Assembly: GCA_946221915.1 (NCBI GenBank)
Contig: CAMIKG010000026.1
Coordinates: forward strand, 1 to 56,431
Reading direction: 5' to 3'
From: an uncultured Erwinia sp.
Lineage (GTDB): Bacteria; Pseudomonadota; Gammaproteobacteria; Enterobacterales; Enterobacteriaceae
DNA: 56,431 bases
Shown here: in pieces, positions 7,480 to 16,149 of the stretch
How the letters are laid out: each line of letters starts with the position of its first letter
How positions within the stretch are numbered: position 1 is the stretch's first letter
Position numbers and translations under genes: made by a program
The notes under the pieces: generated by a model
The model's input: only the letters and a program-made list of their open reading frames with translations
Told to the model about the DNA's origin: nothing
Database searches by the model: none

Positions 7480-8931
7480 ATGCAACAGTTAAACCGCCGC
7501 GAGTTTGCTGGCCGGCAACACCCCGATCGCATTATTCAGTTTGGCGAAGGTAACTTTCTGCGCGCCTTTGTCGACTGGCAGATCGATCTGCTGAATGAGC
7601 ACACCGATCTTGATGCCGGGATCGTGGTGGTGCGCCCGCTGAATGGCTGCAGCACCACCAGCCTGAACGATCAGGATGGTCTTTATACCGCGCTGATCCG
7701 CGGTCTGAATGAGAAAGGAGAGGTGGTCAGTGAACCGCGGCTAATCCGTTCGGTGAATCGTGAGATCCACTGCTGGCGTCAGTTTGATGACTACCTGGCG
7801 CTGGCGCGCAACGCCAGCATCCGGCTGGTGTTCTCCAATACCACGGAAGCGGGCATCGCCTGGGAAGAGACGGATCGGCTGGACGATCGGCCTGCCAGCA
7901 GCTTTCCTGGCAAGCTGACGCAGCTGCTGTATGAACGCTTCCGTCACTTCCGGGGGGCAGCGGACAAAGGCTGGATTCTGCTGCCGTGCGAGCTGATTGA
8001 TTACAACGGCGACGCGCTGAAAGCGCTGGTGCTGCGCTATGCGCAACACTGGCAGCTGCCGCAGGCGTTCAGTCAGTGGATCGAATTGCACAATACTTTT
8101 TGTTCGACGCTGGTAGATCGCATTGTCACCGGCTATCCACGCGATGAAGTGGAGCAGCTCTGGCAGCAGCTGGGCTATCGTGATGATTATCTCGATACCG
8201 CAGAAGTTTACTACCAGTTTGTTATTGAAGGGCCACGCTGGCTGCGCGAAGAGCTGCGCCTGCATCGTTATCCGCTGAATATCCGTCTGGTCGACGATAT
8301 CAGGCCATATAAAGAGCAGAAAGTGGCGATTCTGAATGGCGCACACACCGCGCTGGTGCCGGTGGCGTATCTCGCCGGACTGGATACCGTTGGTGAGGCG
8401 ATGGACGATCCGCAGATCGCCGCTTTTGTCGAAGGGGCGCTGCGCGACGAGATCATTCCGGTGCTGGATCTGCCCGCCACGGAACTGCGCGCATTCGCCG
8501 ACGCGGTGCTGGGACGTTTCCGCAATCCGTTTATTCGCCATCAGCTGCTGTCGATTGCCCTTAACAGCATGACCAAATTCCGCACCCGTATTCTGCCGCA
8601 GCTGCTGGCCAGTCAGCGGCAGCAGGGCGGCTGGCCGCGCCGTCTGACCTTTGCGCTGGCGGCGCTGCTGGTGTTTTACCGTGGGCAACGCCATGGCGAG
8701 AGCTATTCACTGCAGGATGATGAACAGTGGCTGGCGCGCTTCGCCACGCTGTGGCCGCAGCTGGAACGTGGTGACATCACCCCGCAGCATCTGGTGGAAA
8801 CGGTGCTGGCGGATAAAGAACACTGGCAGCAGGATCTGACGCAGTTGCCAGGGCTGGTGGCGGTAGTGACGGAACAGCTACAGGCGATCGTCGATCGCGG
8901 CGTGCGCGCCGCGCTGCAACAACTGGGGTAA
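7480..8931 (+). CDS. uxaB: Tagaturonate reductase (altronate oxidoreductase) UxaB
   Basis: 483 residues of the polyol/mannitol dehydrogenase family. The N-terminal RIIQFGEGNFLRAFVDWQID is the NAD-binding region; the catalytic lysine region is VDDIRPYKEQKVAILNGAHTALVP. It reduces D-tagaturonate to D-altronate with NADH. RBS GGGAG lies before the ATG. In E. coli uxaB is transcribed separately, whereas here it sits between uxaC and uxaA, so all galacturonate steps up to KDG are in one operon. Confidence 0.96.
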   Translation: MQQLNRREFAGRQHPDRIIQFGEGNFLRAFVDWQIDLLNEHTDLDAGIVVVRPLNGCSTTSLNDQDGLYTALIRGLNEKGEVVSEPRLIRSVNREIHCWRQFDDYLALARNASIRLVFSNTTEAGIAWEETDRLDDRPASSFPGKLTQLLYERFRHFRGAADKGWILLPCELIDYNGDALKALVLRYAQHWQLPQAFSQWIELHNTFCSTLVDRIVTGYPRDEVEQLWQQLGYRDDYLDTAEVYYQFVIEGPRWLREELRLHRYPLNIRLVDDIRPYKEQKVAILNGAHTALVPVAYLAGLDTVGEAMDDPQIAAFVEGALRDEIIPVLDLPATELRAFADAVLGRFRNPFIRHQLLSIALNSMTKFRTRILPQLLASQRQQGGWPRRLTFALAALLVFYRGQRHGESYSLQDDEQWLARFATLWPQLERGDITPQHLVETVLADKEHWQQDLTQLPGLVAVVTEQLQAIVDRGVRAALQQLG

Positions 8932-8937
8932 CGTGCT

Positions 8938-10428
8938 ATGCAACGCATTATTAAAATTCATCCGCGCGATAATGTCGCCGTAGCGCTCAGCGATGTCGCC
9001 GAAGGGGAGACGCTGCAGCTGGACGAGCTGTCCATCACCCTGCGTCAGCCAGTGGCGCGCGGACATAAATTCGCCCTGCATGATATCGCTGTCGGCTCGC
9101 TGGTGACCAAATATGGCCTGCCGATTGGTCACGCCACCCAGCCGATCGCGGCCGGGGAGGTGATCCATTCGCACAATGCGCGCACCAATCTCAGCGATCT
9201 CGATGAGTATCAGTATCAGCCGGACTTCCCGGCGCTGCCGCCTCAGGCGGCGGATCGTGAGGTGCAGATCTACCGCCGCGCCAGCGGCGAAGTGGGTATT
9301 CGCAATGAACTGTGGATACTGCCGACCGTGGGCTGCGTTAATGGTATCGCCCGGCAGATCCAGAGCCGTTTTCTGCGCGAAACGGACAATGCCGCCGATA
9401 TTGATGGCGTGCATCTGTTCAGCCATCCATTTGGCTGCTCGCAGCTGGGTGAGGATCACGAAAACACCCGTACCATGCTGCAAAATATGGTGCGCCATCC
9501 CAATGCCGGTGCGGTGCTGGTGATTGGTCTCGGCTGTGAGAACAATCAGGTGGATGTGTTCCGCGAGACGCTCGGTGATTTCCAGAGCGATCGCGTCACC
9601 TTTATGATCTGTCAGCAGCAGGATGATGAAGTTGAGGCAGGCGTTGAGCGGCTGCATCAGCTGTATCAGGTGATGCGTGGCGACCGGCGTGAAGCGGGCA
9701 AACTCAGTGAGCTGAAATTTGGTCTGGAGTGCGGCGGCTCGGATGGCCTGTCGGGTATTACCGCCAATCCGCTGCTGGGCTGTTTCTCCGATCAGATGAT
9801 CGCCAACGGCGGCACCACGGTGCTGACCGAAGTGCCGGAGATGTTTGGCGCCGAGCGCATTCTGATGAGCCGCTGCCGTGACGAGGCGACCTTCACTAAG
9901 ACGGTCAGTATGATCAACGACTTCAAGCAGTATTTTATTGCCCATCAGCAGCCGATTTATGAAAACCCGTCGCCAGGCAATAAAGCGGGCGGCATTACCA
10001 CGCTGGAGGAGAAGTCGCTGGGTTGTACGCAGAAGGCCGGGCAGAGCCAGGTGGTGGATGTGCTGAAGTATGGTGAACGGCTGAAGATCCACGGACTTAA
10101 CTTGCTGAGCGCCCCGGGTAATGATGCGGTGGCAACCAGTGCGCTGGCGGGGGCGGGCTGTCATATGGTGCTGTTCAGCACCGGGCGCGGTACGCCGTAT
10201 GGTGGCTTTGTGCCGACGGTAAAAATCGCCACCAACAGCGAAATCGCCAACAAGAAACCACACTGGATCGACTTTGATGCCGGGCAACTGATTCACGGTG
10301 TCAGTATGACAGCGCTGCTGCAGGATTTTGTCGACGAGATTGTGGCGATTGCCAACGGTAAGCTCACCAACAATGAGCGCAATGACTTCCGCGAGCTGGC
10401 GCTGTTTAAGAGTGGAGTCACGCTGTAG
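8938..10428 (+). CDS. uxaA: Altronate dehydratase UxaA
   Basis: 496 residues. An N-terminal SAF domain (about residues 10-85, ending VIHSHNARTNL) is followed by the UxaA catalytic part with NELWILPTVGCVNGIARQI, HPFGCSQLGEDHENT, GLGCENNQ and FGLECGGSDGLSGITANP. It dehydrates D-altronate to 2-keto-3-deoxygluconate using iron. It starts 6 bases after the uxaB stop. Last gene of the operon, followed by a stack of hairpins. Confidence 0.97.
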   Translation: MQRIIKIHPRDNVAVALSDVAEGETLQLDELSITLRQPVARGHKFALHDIAVGSLVTKYGLPIGHATQPIAAGEVIHSHNARTNLSDLDEYQYQPDFPALPPQAADREVQIYRRASGEVGIRNELWILPTVGCVNGIARQIQSRFLRETDNAADIDGVHLFSHPFGCSQLGEDHENTRTMLQNMVRHPNAGAVLVIGLGCENNQVDVFRETLGDFQSDRVTFMICQQQDDEVEAGVERLHQLYQVMRGDRREAGKLSELKFGLECGGSDGLSGITANPLLGCFSDQMIANGGTTVLTEVPEMFGAERILMSRCRDEATFTKTVSMINDFKQYFIAHQQPIYENPSPGNKAGGITTLEEKSLGCTQKAGQSQVVDVLKYGERLKIHGLNLLSAPGNDAVATSALAGAGCHMVLFSTGRGTPYGGFVPTVKIATNSEIANKKPHWIDFDAGQLIHGVSMTALLQDFVDEIVAIANGKLTNNERNDFRELALFKSGVTL

Positions 10429-10433
10429 ATGCT

Positions 10434-10609
10434 ATTTATGGGCAGAGCACGCAGCCTTAAACTCTAAGCCCATAAATGGGAAAGTGCTGAAGTGTCCTTA
10501 AACTCCCTCCCCCATAAAATGGGGGAGGGCTGGGGGGGGGGAGCTACAGTCTCGGTCCAGAGTTGTTAGCTCCCCCATCCCGGCCTTCCCCCGCAGCGCC
10601 GGGGAAGGC
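10434..10609. terminator. Stack of four hairpins between convergent uxaA and sstT
   Basis: Four inverted repeats follow each other: 10434-10443 with 10468-10477 (10 bp, ATTTATGGGC); 10505-10515 with 10519-10529 (11 bp perfect, loop AAA); 10537-10546 with 10567-10576 (10 bp, GGGGGAGCTA); and 10583-10591 with 10601-10609 (9 bp, GCCTTCCCC). A run of ten G lies at 10532-10541. The convergent location suggests bidirectional transcription stop, but the density and GC-richness look like inserted repeat sequences. Confidence 0.75.
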
Positions 10610-10618
10610 GATTATACA

Positions 10619-11857
10619 TCACGCTTCCTGCGAAACGCGATTCTCTTCTGCCATACACACCGCAGCGGTAAACAGAATATCAGTCGATGAATTCAGCGCG
10701 GTTTCCGCCGAATCCTGCAGTACGCCGATAATAAAGCCAACGGCCACTACCTGCATCGCCACTTCATTCGGAATACCAAACATATTGCAGGCCACCGGGA
10801 TCAGCAGCAGTGAACCGCCCGCCACGCCGGATGCGCCACAGGCGCACAGGGTAGCGACAAAGCTGAGCAGAATCGCCGTAGGAATATCAATATCGATACC
10901 CAGCGTATGCACCGCCGCCAGCGTCAGCACGGTAATGGTAATCGACGCGCCCGCCATACTGATGGTGGCGCCCAGCGGGATAGAAACGGAGTAGGTGTCT
11001 TCATCGAGATTCAGACGTTTGGCCAGCGCCATATTCACCGGAATATTAGCCGCAGAGCTGCGGGTAAAGAAGGCGGTGACGCCGCTTTCACGCAGGCAGG
11101 TAAACACCAGCGGATACGGGTTGCGGCGGATTTTCCAGAACACCAGCATCGGGTTAAACACCAGCGCCATCAGCAACATACAGCCGATCAACAGCATCAG
11201 CAGGTGTGCATAACTCCACAGCACATCAAAGCCGGTGGAGGCAAGAATCGACGCCACCAGACCAAAAATACCAATCGGCGCACAGCGGATCACCTGACGC
11301 ACCATCCAGGTCACGGCTTCTGACGCGTCATTCAGCAGGGTTTTGGTGCTGTCGCTGCTGTGGCGGAACGCAATGCCGAGGCCAATGCCCCACACCAGAA
11401 TGCCGATATAGTTAGCGTTCATCAGCGCTTCAATCGGATTCGCCACCATGCTCATCAGCAGGCCGTGCAGCACTTCCAGAATACCTGATGGCGGCACGAT
11501 GTCGTTTTTGGCATCGCTCAGCGCCAGCGTCTGCGGGAACAGGTGGCTAAACACCACCGCCACCATCGCGGCGAACAGGGTGCTGAACAGATACAGCAGC
11601 ACGACCGGGCGGATATTGGTTTTCTGTCCCTGTTTATGGCTGGCGATGGCTGAGATCACCAGTACCAGCACCAGCAGCGGCGCGACGGCTTTCAGGGCGC
11701 TGACAAACAGCGAACCGAGTAATCCAACCGCCAGCGCGGTGTCTTTTGAGAACCAGGCCAGCGCAATACCGGCGACCAGGCCAAACATAATCTGCTTTAC
11801 CAGGCTGCCAGCAAGCAGGCGGCCGAGCAGCCCGGAAGGCTTATTTACCATCGTCAT
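10619..11857 (-). CDS. sstT: Serine/threonine:sodium symporter SstT
   Basis: 412 residues of the dicarboxylate/amino acid:cation symporter (DAACS) family, with eight membrane helices and two re-entrant hairpins. Family motifs: FFTRSSAANIPVNM (serine-rich hairpin 1), VSIPLGATISMAGASITITVLTLAA (helix 7, ligand and sodium site) and ACGASGVAGGSLLLIPVAC (hairpin 2). Length matches E. coli SstT (414). It imports serine and threonine with sodium. It stands alone, convergent with uxaA. Confidence 0.96.
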   Translation of the reverse strand: MTMVNKPSGLLGRLLAGSLVKQIMFGLVAGIALAWFSKDTALAVGLLGSLFVSALKAVAPLLVLVLVISAIASHKQGQKTNIRPVVLLYLFSTLFAAMVAVVFSHLFPQTLALSDAKNDIVPPSGILEVLHGLLMSMVANPIEALMNANYIGILVWGIGLGIAFRHSSDSTKTLLNDASEAVTWMVRQVIRCAPIGIFGLVASILASTGFDVLWSYAHLLMLLIGCMLLMALVFNPMLVFWKIRRNPYPLVFTCLRESGVTAFFTRSSAANIPVNMALAKRLNLDEDTYSVSIPLGATISMAGASITITVLTLAAVHTLGIDIDIPTAILLSFVATLCACGASGVAGGSLLLIPVACNMFGIPNEVAMQVVAVGFIIGVLQDSAETALNSSTDILFTAAVCMAEENRVSQEA

Positions 11858-11957
11858 GTCAAAACCACTAATCGTTATAAAAGGCAGGTATCCGGCATCA
11901 CAGAATGTTTTCCGGACAAGGTGTTTGCGCGGGCAGTATAAGGAAATGCGATGGCAG

Positions 11958-11982
11958 AAAAAAGGGGCGATATTCGCCCCCT
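11958..11982 (-). terminator. Intrinsic terminator of alx
   Basis: On the minus strand GGGGCGA (11974-11980 complement) pairs with TCGCCCC (11964-11970 complement) around a 3-base loop, followed by a run of six T. It lies immediately after the alx stop. Confidence 0.85.
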
Positions 11983-11989
11983 TGCAGAA

Positions 11990-12961
11990 TTACTGCGACA
12001 GATTCTTCTGGTCGTTTTTGTGGTTAACCCAGGCATTGATCAGCAGCGTCAGGCCGAGGATACCGCCGACCACGCTGAGGGAAACCGCAACCGGGATATG
12101 GTAGAAGTCGACAATCAGCATCTTAAAGCCGATAAACACCAGCACAATCGCCAGACCATACTTCAGCATTGAGAAGCGTTCCGCCACGTTCGCCAGCAGG
12201 AAGTACATGGCGCGCAGGCCAAGGATCGCGAACAGGTTAGAGGTCAGCACGATAAAGGGATCGGTGGTGACAGCGAAAATCGCCGGGATACTGTCGACGG
12301 CAAAGATCACATCACTCAGCTCGACCATAATCAGCACCAGCAACAGCGGGGTGGCGAACAGCACGCCGTTACGGCGGACAAAGAACTTTTCGCCTTCCAT
12401 GGTTTCGGTCATACGCAGATGACCGCGCAGCCAGCGCACTACCGGCTTATCGCCCACCGCACTGTCATCTTCATCTTTCGCCAGCGCCATTTTCACGCCG
12501 GTGAACAGCAGGAAAGCACCGAAGATATACAGTATCCAGCTAAACTGGGTCACCAGCCAGCTGCCAGCGAAGATCATAATGGTACGCAACACAATCGCGC
12601 CCAGCACGCCGTAAATCAGTACCCGGCGCTGATACGCTGCCGGTACGGCGAAATAGCTGAACAGCATCAGCCAGACGAACACGTTATCGACCGCGAGGGC
12701 TTTTTCCAGAATATAACCGGTAAGGAAGGCCAGCGTCTGGGTGTTCGCGGTTTCGCGCCCCATGTTGCCATCGAGATACCACCAGAAAGCAGCGGCGAAC
12801 AGTAAAGAGATGGACACCCAAACCAGCGACCAGATCGCGGCCTGTTTGAGTGACATTGTGTGTGCGCCGCGACGGCCCTGCAACAGCAGGTCGATCGCCA
12901 GCATGATAATCACCACGACAGCAAAGCTGCCCCAGAGCAATGGTGTGCCGACAGTATTCAT
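11990..12961 (-). CDS. alx: Alx, TerC family membrane protein (manganese export)
   Basis: 323 residues from MNTVGTPLLWGSF; a longer in-frame start 39 bases upstream would place codons next to the leader terminator and is not used. Nine hydrophobic segments and TerC signatures FLTGYILEKALAVDNVFVWLMLFSYF and VELSDVIFAVDSIPAIFAVT, whose acidic residues (D and E in membrane segments) are thought to bind Mn2+. E. coli Alx responds to alkaline pH and manganese and exports Mn. Its leader here carries a riboswitch-like structure. Confidence 0.95.
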   Translation of the reverse strand: MNTVGTPLLWGSFAVVVIIMLAIDLLLQGRRGAHTMSLKQAAIWSLVWVSISLLFAAAFWWYLDGNMGRETANTQTLAFLTGYILEKALAVDNVFVWLMLFSYFAVPAAYQRRVLIYGVLGAIVLRTIMIFAGSWLVTQFSWILYIFGAFLLFTGVKMALAKDEDDSAVGDKPVVRWLRGHLRMTETMEGEKFFVRRNGVLFATPLLLVLIMVELSDVIFAVDSIPAIFAVTTDPFIVLTSNLFAILGLRAMYFLLANVAERFSMLKYGLAIVLVFIGFKMLIVDFYHIPVAVSLSVVGGILGLTLLINAWVNHKNDQKNLSQ

Positions 12962-12984
12962 AACCCCATCCTGTAAAGTAAAAA

Positions 12985-13125
12985 CAAAAACGGCTGACAT
13001 CGGAAGACGTCAGCCGCTCTGTTGACGTGCAAGCAAAACCTCGCCTTCCGGCAAGGTCTCACTTACAACGCAGGATTAGGCGCGTTGCCCAGCAACCGGG
13101 TCAATATAATTGACCGTAATGACGA
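12985..13125 (-). ncRNA. Probable yybP-ykoY/PRE-type leader riboswitch of alx
   Basis: The 5' leader of alx (minus strand) contains, in order: the 17-base palindrome GGTCAATTATATTGACC (13099-13115), a GTTGC/GCAAC hairpin, the sequence GTGAGACCTTGCCGG, the sequence ACGTCAACA, and a strong hairpin CGGCTGAC/GTCAGCCG (12991-13016) followed by TTTTTG. The GAGACCTTGCC and ACGTCAACA pieces resemble E. coli mntP/alx leaders, which bind Mn2+ and respond to pH. The canonical GGGGAGTA piece was not found, so the assignment rests on gene context plus partial motif. Confidence 0.62.
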
Positions 13126-13219
13126 TTAACTGGCGAAGAAGTTACTCCCCTTTGCTGCTGCATAAGATAGGTGGCGCAGCTGCAATGGTCAACGGCTGGC
13201 GTGAAATATTTAGCAATAT

Positions 13220-14215
13220 TTACACAGCCGTTGCGTCACGCGCATCCGCCGGGAAGACGACACCCGTCTGGCGGCGGATTTCCGTCAGTAATCTGGCGGT
13301 AATACGTGAGCTGTTGAGTCCGTCATGATTGATATCCTGCTTCGCCACCAGGGCAGCAAAGTGCTCCGCTTCATACAGCATAGTATTGATATGTTGCGGC
13401 TGGCTTAATTCGCGGTTTTTTCCGTCGCGCGCTGTATGGGTAATGCGCTGGCAATGTGACAGCTGATCAATCACCAGCGACCCCTCTTCGCCCTGAATCT
13501 CGCTCGGAATCGCTGAGGCACTGACTTTGGAGTGCAGAATGGTGACGTCAAATTCGCCGTAATGCAGCACTACCACGCCGTGGGCATCGACGCCGCTCTC
13601 CAGCAACGTGGCCTGCGCTTTCACGCTCAGTGGTTCGCCCCACAGGCTGACGGCGCTCGCCAGGCTGTAGTAGCCAATATCCATAATCGAACCGTTCGAC
13701 CATTTCGGGTTAAAGGTGTTCGGGTTTTCGCCGTCGAGATAACGCTGGTAACGCGAGGAATACTGGCAGTAGTTAAACAGCGCCTTGCGCAGTTTACCCA
13801 CTTCCGCCAGCGACTGGCGCAGAATGGCGAAGTTCGGCAGCGAAGCGGTTTTAAACGCTTCAAACAGCACGACGTTATTTTCCTGGGCACAGGCGATCAT
13901 CTGTTCCACTTCCGCCAGGTTGGAGGCCAGCGGTTTTTCGCAAATCACATGTTTTTTGTGGCGCATAAATAGCAGCGACTGCTCGCAGTGCAGTGCGTTC
14001 GGGCTGGCGATATACACGGCATCGACGGCGTCGGACTGCGCCAGCTGCTCCAGTGAGACAAAGAGATGCTCGACCGGGTAGTCATTGCTAAACGACTGAG
14101 CCTGTTCCAGCGTGCGCGAATAGACTGCGGTGAGTTTTATTTTACCGGTTTCATGTGCAGCATCGACAAACTGGCGGGTAATCCAGTTGGTGCCAACAAC
14201 AGCGAGGCGAATCAT
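13220..14215 (-). CDS. ygjR: YgjR, Gfo/Idh/MocA family oxidoreductase
   Basis: 331 residues from MIRLAVVGTNWITRQF; an ATG 15 bases upstream is possible but the shorter start aligns with E. coli YgjR. The N-terminal Rossmann fold (residues 1-120) ends with the family motif CEKPLASN; the C-terminal alpha/beta domain includes NGSIMDIGYYSLASAVSLWGEP. It probably oxidises or reduces a sugar or cyclitol with NAD(P); the substrate is unknown. The alx leader follows its stop. Confidence 0.92.
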   Translation of the reverse strand: MIRLAVVGTNWITRQFVDAAHETGKIKLTAVYSRTLEQAQSFSNDYPVEHLFVSLEQLAQSDAVDAVYIASPNALHCEQSLLFMRHKKHVICEKPLASNLAEVEQMIACAQENNVVLFEAFKTASLPNFAILRQSLAEVGKLRKALFNYCQYSSRYQRYLDGENPNTFNPKWSNGSIMDIGYYSLASAVSLWGEPLSVKAQATLLESGVDAHGVVVLHYGEFDVTILHSKVSASAIPSEIQGEEGSLVIDQLSHCQRITHTARDGKNRELSQPQHINTMLYEAEHFAALVAKQDINHDGLNSSRITARLLTEIRRQTGVVFPADARDATAV

Positions 14216-14380
14216 GCAGTTAAGCTCCACTATGCCTGTGAGTGAAAGGGCAGGTTAACACAGCTGGCGCTGAGAACAATGCCGATTAGCGCAAGGAATT
14301 TACGGATGAGATGCCGCTTCCAGTATGCTAATTTTCACTCTTTACCGTTGCAGGCGTGAGCCTGAGAAAAAGGAACCGCA

Positions 14381-16081
14381 GTGAGCATCCCCGCGAACGG
14401 AAACAGACATGCACTGAACTGGAGCACCCTGCTGGTGGCGATCCCGGTTGGCCTTGCCGCGACGCTGGTGACGCTGGGGTTTCGCCTGACGATTGAGGCG
14501 ATCAACCAGCTGCTGTTTGGCAGTGAGCAGGACATCACCCAGGCGATGACCGTTTATCCGTGGTTTTTCTGGCCGCTGATTGTCGGTGCTGGCGGCGTTA
14601 TCGCCGGTTTCTTTTTGCGTTACGCGGCTTCGATTGAACAGCAGGGAACGGTCAAAACCGACTATCTCGAAGTGATCAACGCCCGCCTTGATGCGGTGCC
14701 GACCCGCACGTCGCTGTTTCGCGCGCTCTCTTCCATCGCCAGTATTGGCAGCGGCGCCTCAATTGGTAAAGAGGGGCCGATGGTGCAGCTGTCGGCGCTG
14801 TGTGGCAGTCTGCTGGGACGCTACGCTTTTCGCTCGCTGGGGCTGAAGAACAGTGATGTGGTGGCGATGGCCGCCGCCGCCGGACTGGCTTCCGTCTACC
14901 ATGCGCCGCTGGCATCGGCGATTTTTGTCGCTGAAATCGCCTTTGGTATTTCTGCGCTGCAGCGGCTGATCCCGCTGATTGTCTCTTCGGCGGTAGCGGT
15001 GCTGACGATGTGGGCGCTGGGCCATCGTTCCGCGCTCTATCCGTTTGCTGACGTACAGTTTGCCCTCACCCCCGCCAGCATAGTGCTGACCGTCATGATT
15101 GGCTTTGCCGCCGGACTGGCGGGCTGGCTGATGATCGCCCTGATTGGTAAAAGCCGGCGACTGTTTGCCCGGGTTAACAGCCTGCCGTTGCGGCTGGGTA
15201 TCGGCGGCGTGGCGGTCGGGGTGCTGGCGATCGCCACAACGGATATCCTTGGCAATGGTTATGAGGTGATTGTTGAGGTGATGGCGGGCAATTTTATCCT
15301 GCAGGCGCTGCTGGTGTTGCTGGTGCTGAAGGTGCTTGCCACGGCGCTGTCGGTCGGTTCCGGGGCGGTCGGTGGCTTGTTTACCCCGGCGCTGCTGACC
15401 GGTGCGCTGCTGGGCGTGATTATTGCCAGCCTTAGCGCAGAAGCCGGAGTGGTGACGGGCAATACGCTGCTGTATGCCGCGGTGGGGATGGCGGCGGTGC
15501 TGGCCGCTGTCAGCCAGGCGCCGCTGATGGCGATTCTGATGGTGCTGGAGATGACGTTAAACAGCAGCCTGCTGTTTCCGGTGATGCTGGCGGCGGTGCT
15601 GGCGTCGATGACGGTGTACCGCCTGCACGCCAGCAGTACCTATCCGGTTATCAGCCACCACTTCAGCCGCTCCGACGCCAAATTTAACTTCGATAACGGC
15701 ATTATCGCGCAATTTATCGTTCCCGGCGCCGCGCTGCTGCCGCAGCAGTCAGTTGGCGAAGCGCTGGCGGTCAGCTCACTGAAACGCGAACGCTATGTGT
15801 ATGTGGTTAACGAACAGGGCCAGTTTCTTGGCGTGGTGTCGATTCATGATATTTCGCGCAAAATCCTTGCCGGAGAGATCACCGTCGACTCGCCAGCCAG
15901 TGAAGTGATGGACGGCGATTTTCCGTTTATCTGCGAAAACCAGACCATTCGCGAAGGCTGGGAGGCATTTGCCGAGGTCACGCTGGAGCGGCTGCCGGTG
16001 CTGAATAATCCGCAGGAACGCAGGTTCCTTGGCGCGCTGACTAAAACCAGTCTGATACTGAAAGCGAAGGATTTTCTCTAA
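14381..16081 (+). CDS. ClC family chloride channel/transporter with C-terminal CBS domains (ClcB-like)
   Basis: 566 residues starting at a GTG (14381) with AGGA 7 bases upstream. About residues 15-420 form the ClC membrane domain, including GSGASIGKEGPMVQLSAL (the GKEGP motif with the gating glutamate) and GSGAVGGLFTPALLTGALLG (the GxFxP motif). Residues about 445-560 form two CBS modules (ERYVYVVNEQGQFLGVVSIHD and LERLPVLNN). The usual GSGIP filter motif is not obvious at its expected place, so the filter is divergent. It probably carries chloride or a related anion. It may be ClcB, which in E. coli lacks long CBS regions, so no symbol is given. Confidence 0.85.
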   Translation: MSIPANGNRHALNWSTLLVAIPVGLAATLVTLGFRLTIEAINQLLFGSEQDITQAMTVYPWFFWPLIVGAGGVIAGFFLRYAASIEQQGTVKTDYLEVINARLDAVPTRTSLFRALSSIASIGSGASIGKEGPMVQLSALCGSLLGRYAFRSLGLKNSDVVAMAAAAGLASVYHAPLASAIFVAEIAFGISALQRLIPLIVSSAVAVLTMWALGHRSALYPFADVQFALTPASIVLTVMIGFAAGLAGWLMIALIGKSRRLFARVNSLPLRLGIGGVAVGVLAIATTDILGNGYEVIVEVMAGNFILQALLVLLVLKVLATALSVGSGAVGGLFTPALLTGALLGVIIASLSAEAGVVTGNTLLYAAVGMAAVLAAVSQAPLMAILMVLEMTLNSSLLFPVMLAAVLASMTVYRLHASSTYPVISHHFSRSDAKFNFDNGIIAQFIVPGAALLPQQSVGEALAVSSLKRERYVYVVNEQGQFLGVVSIHDISRKILAGEITVDSPASEVMDGDFPFICENQTIREGWEAFAEVTLERLPVLNNPQERRFLGALTKTSLILKAKDFL

Positions 16082-16149
16082 TCAGAGTTTGGTCCTCAGC
16101 CTGCCGCCATCAACAGATTTATTTGTCTCTGGTTGCGGCTCAGCCTGCT

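Noticed and set aside
6112..10296. Long minus-strand reading frames opposite uxaC (352 codons), uxaB (317) and uxaA (472)
   Set aside because: They are exact antisense to well-conserved genes, have histidine/glutamine/arginine-rich composition typical of shadow frames in GC-rich codon usage, and have no RBS or family motifs.
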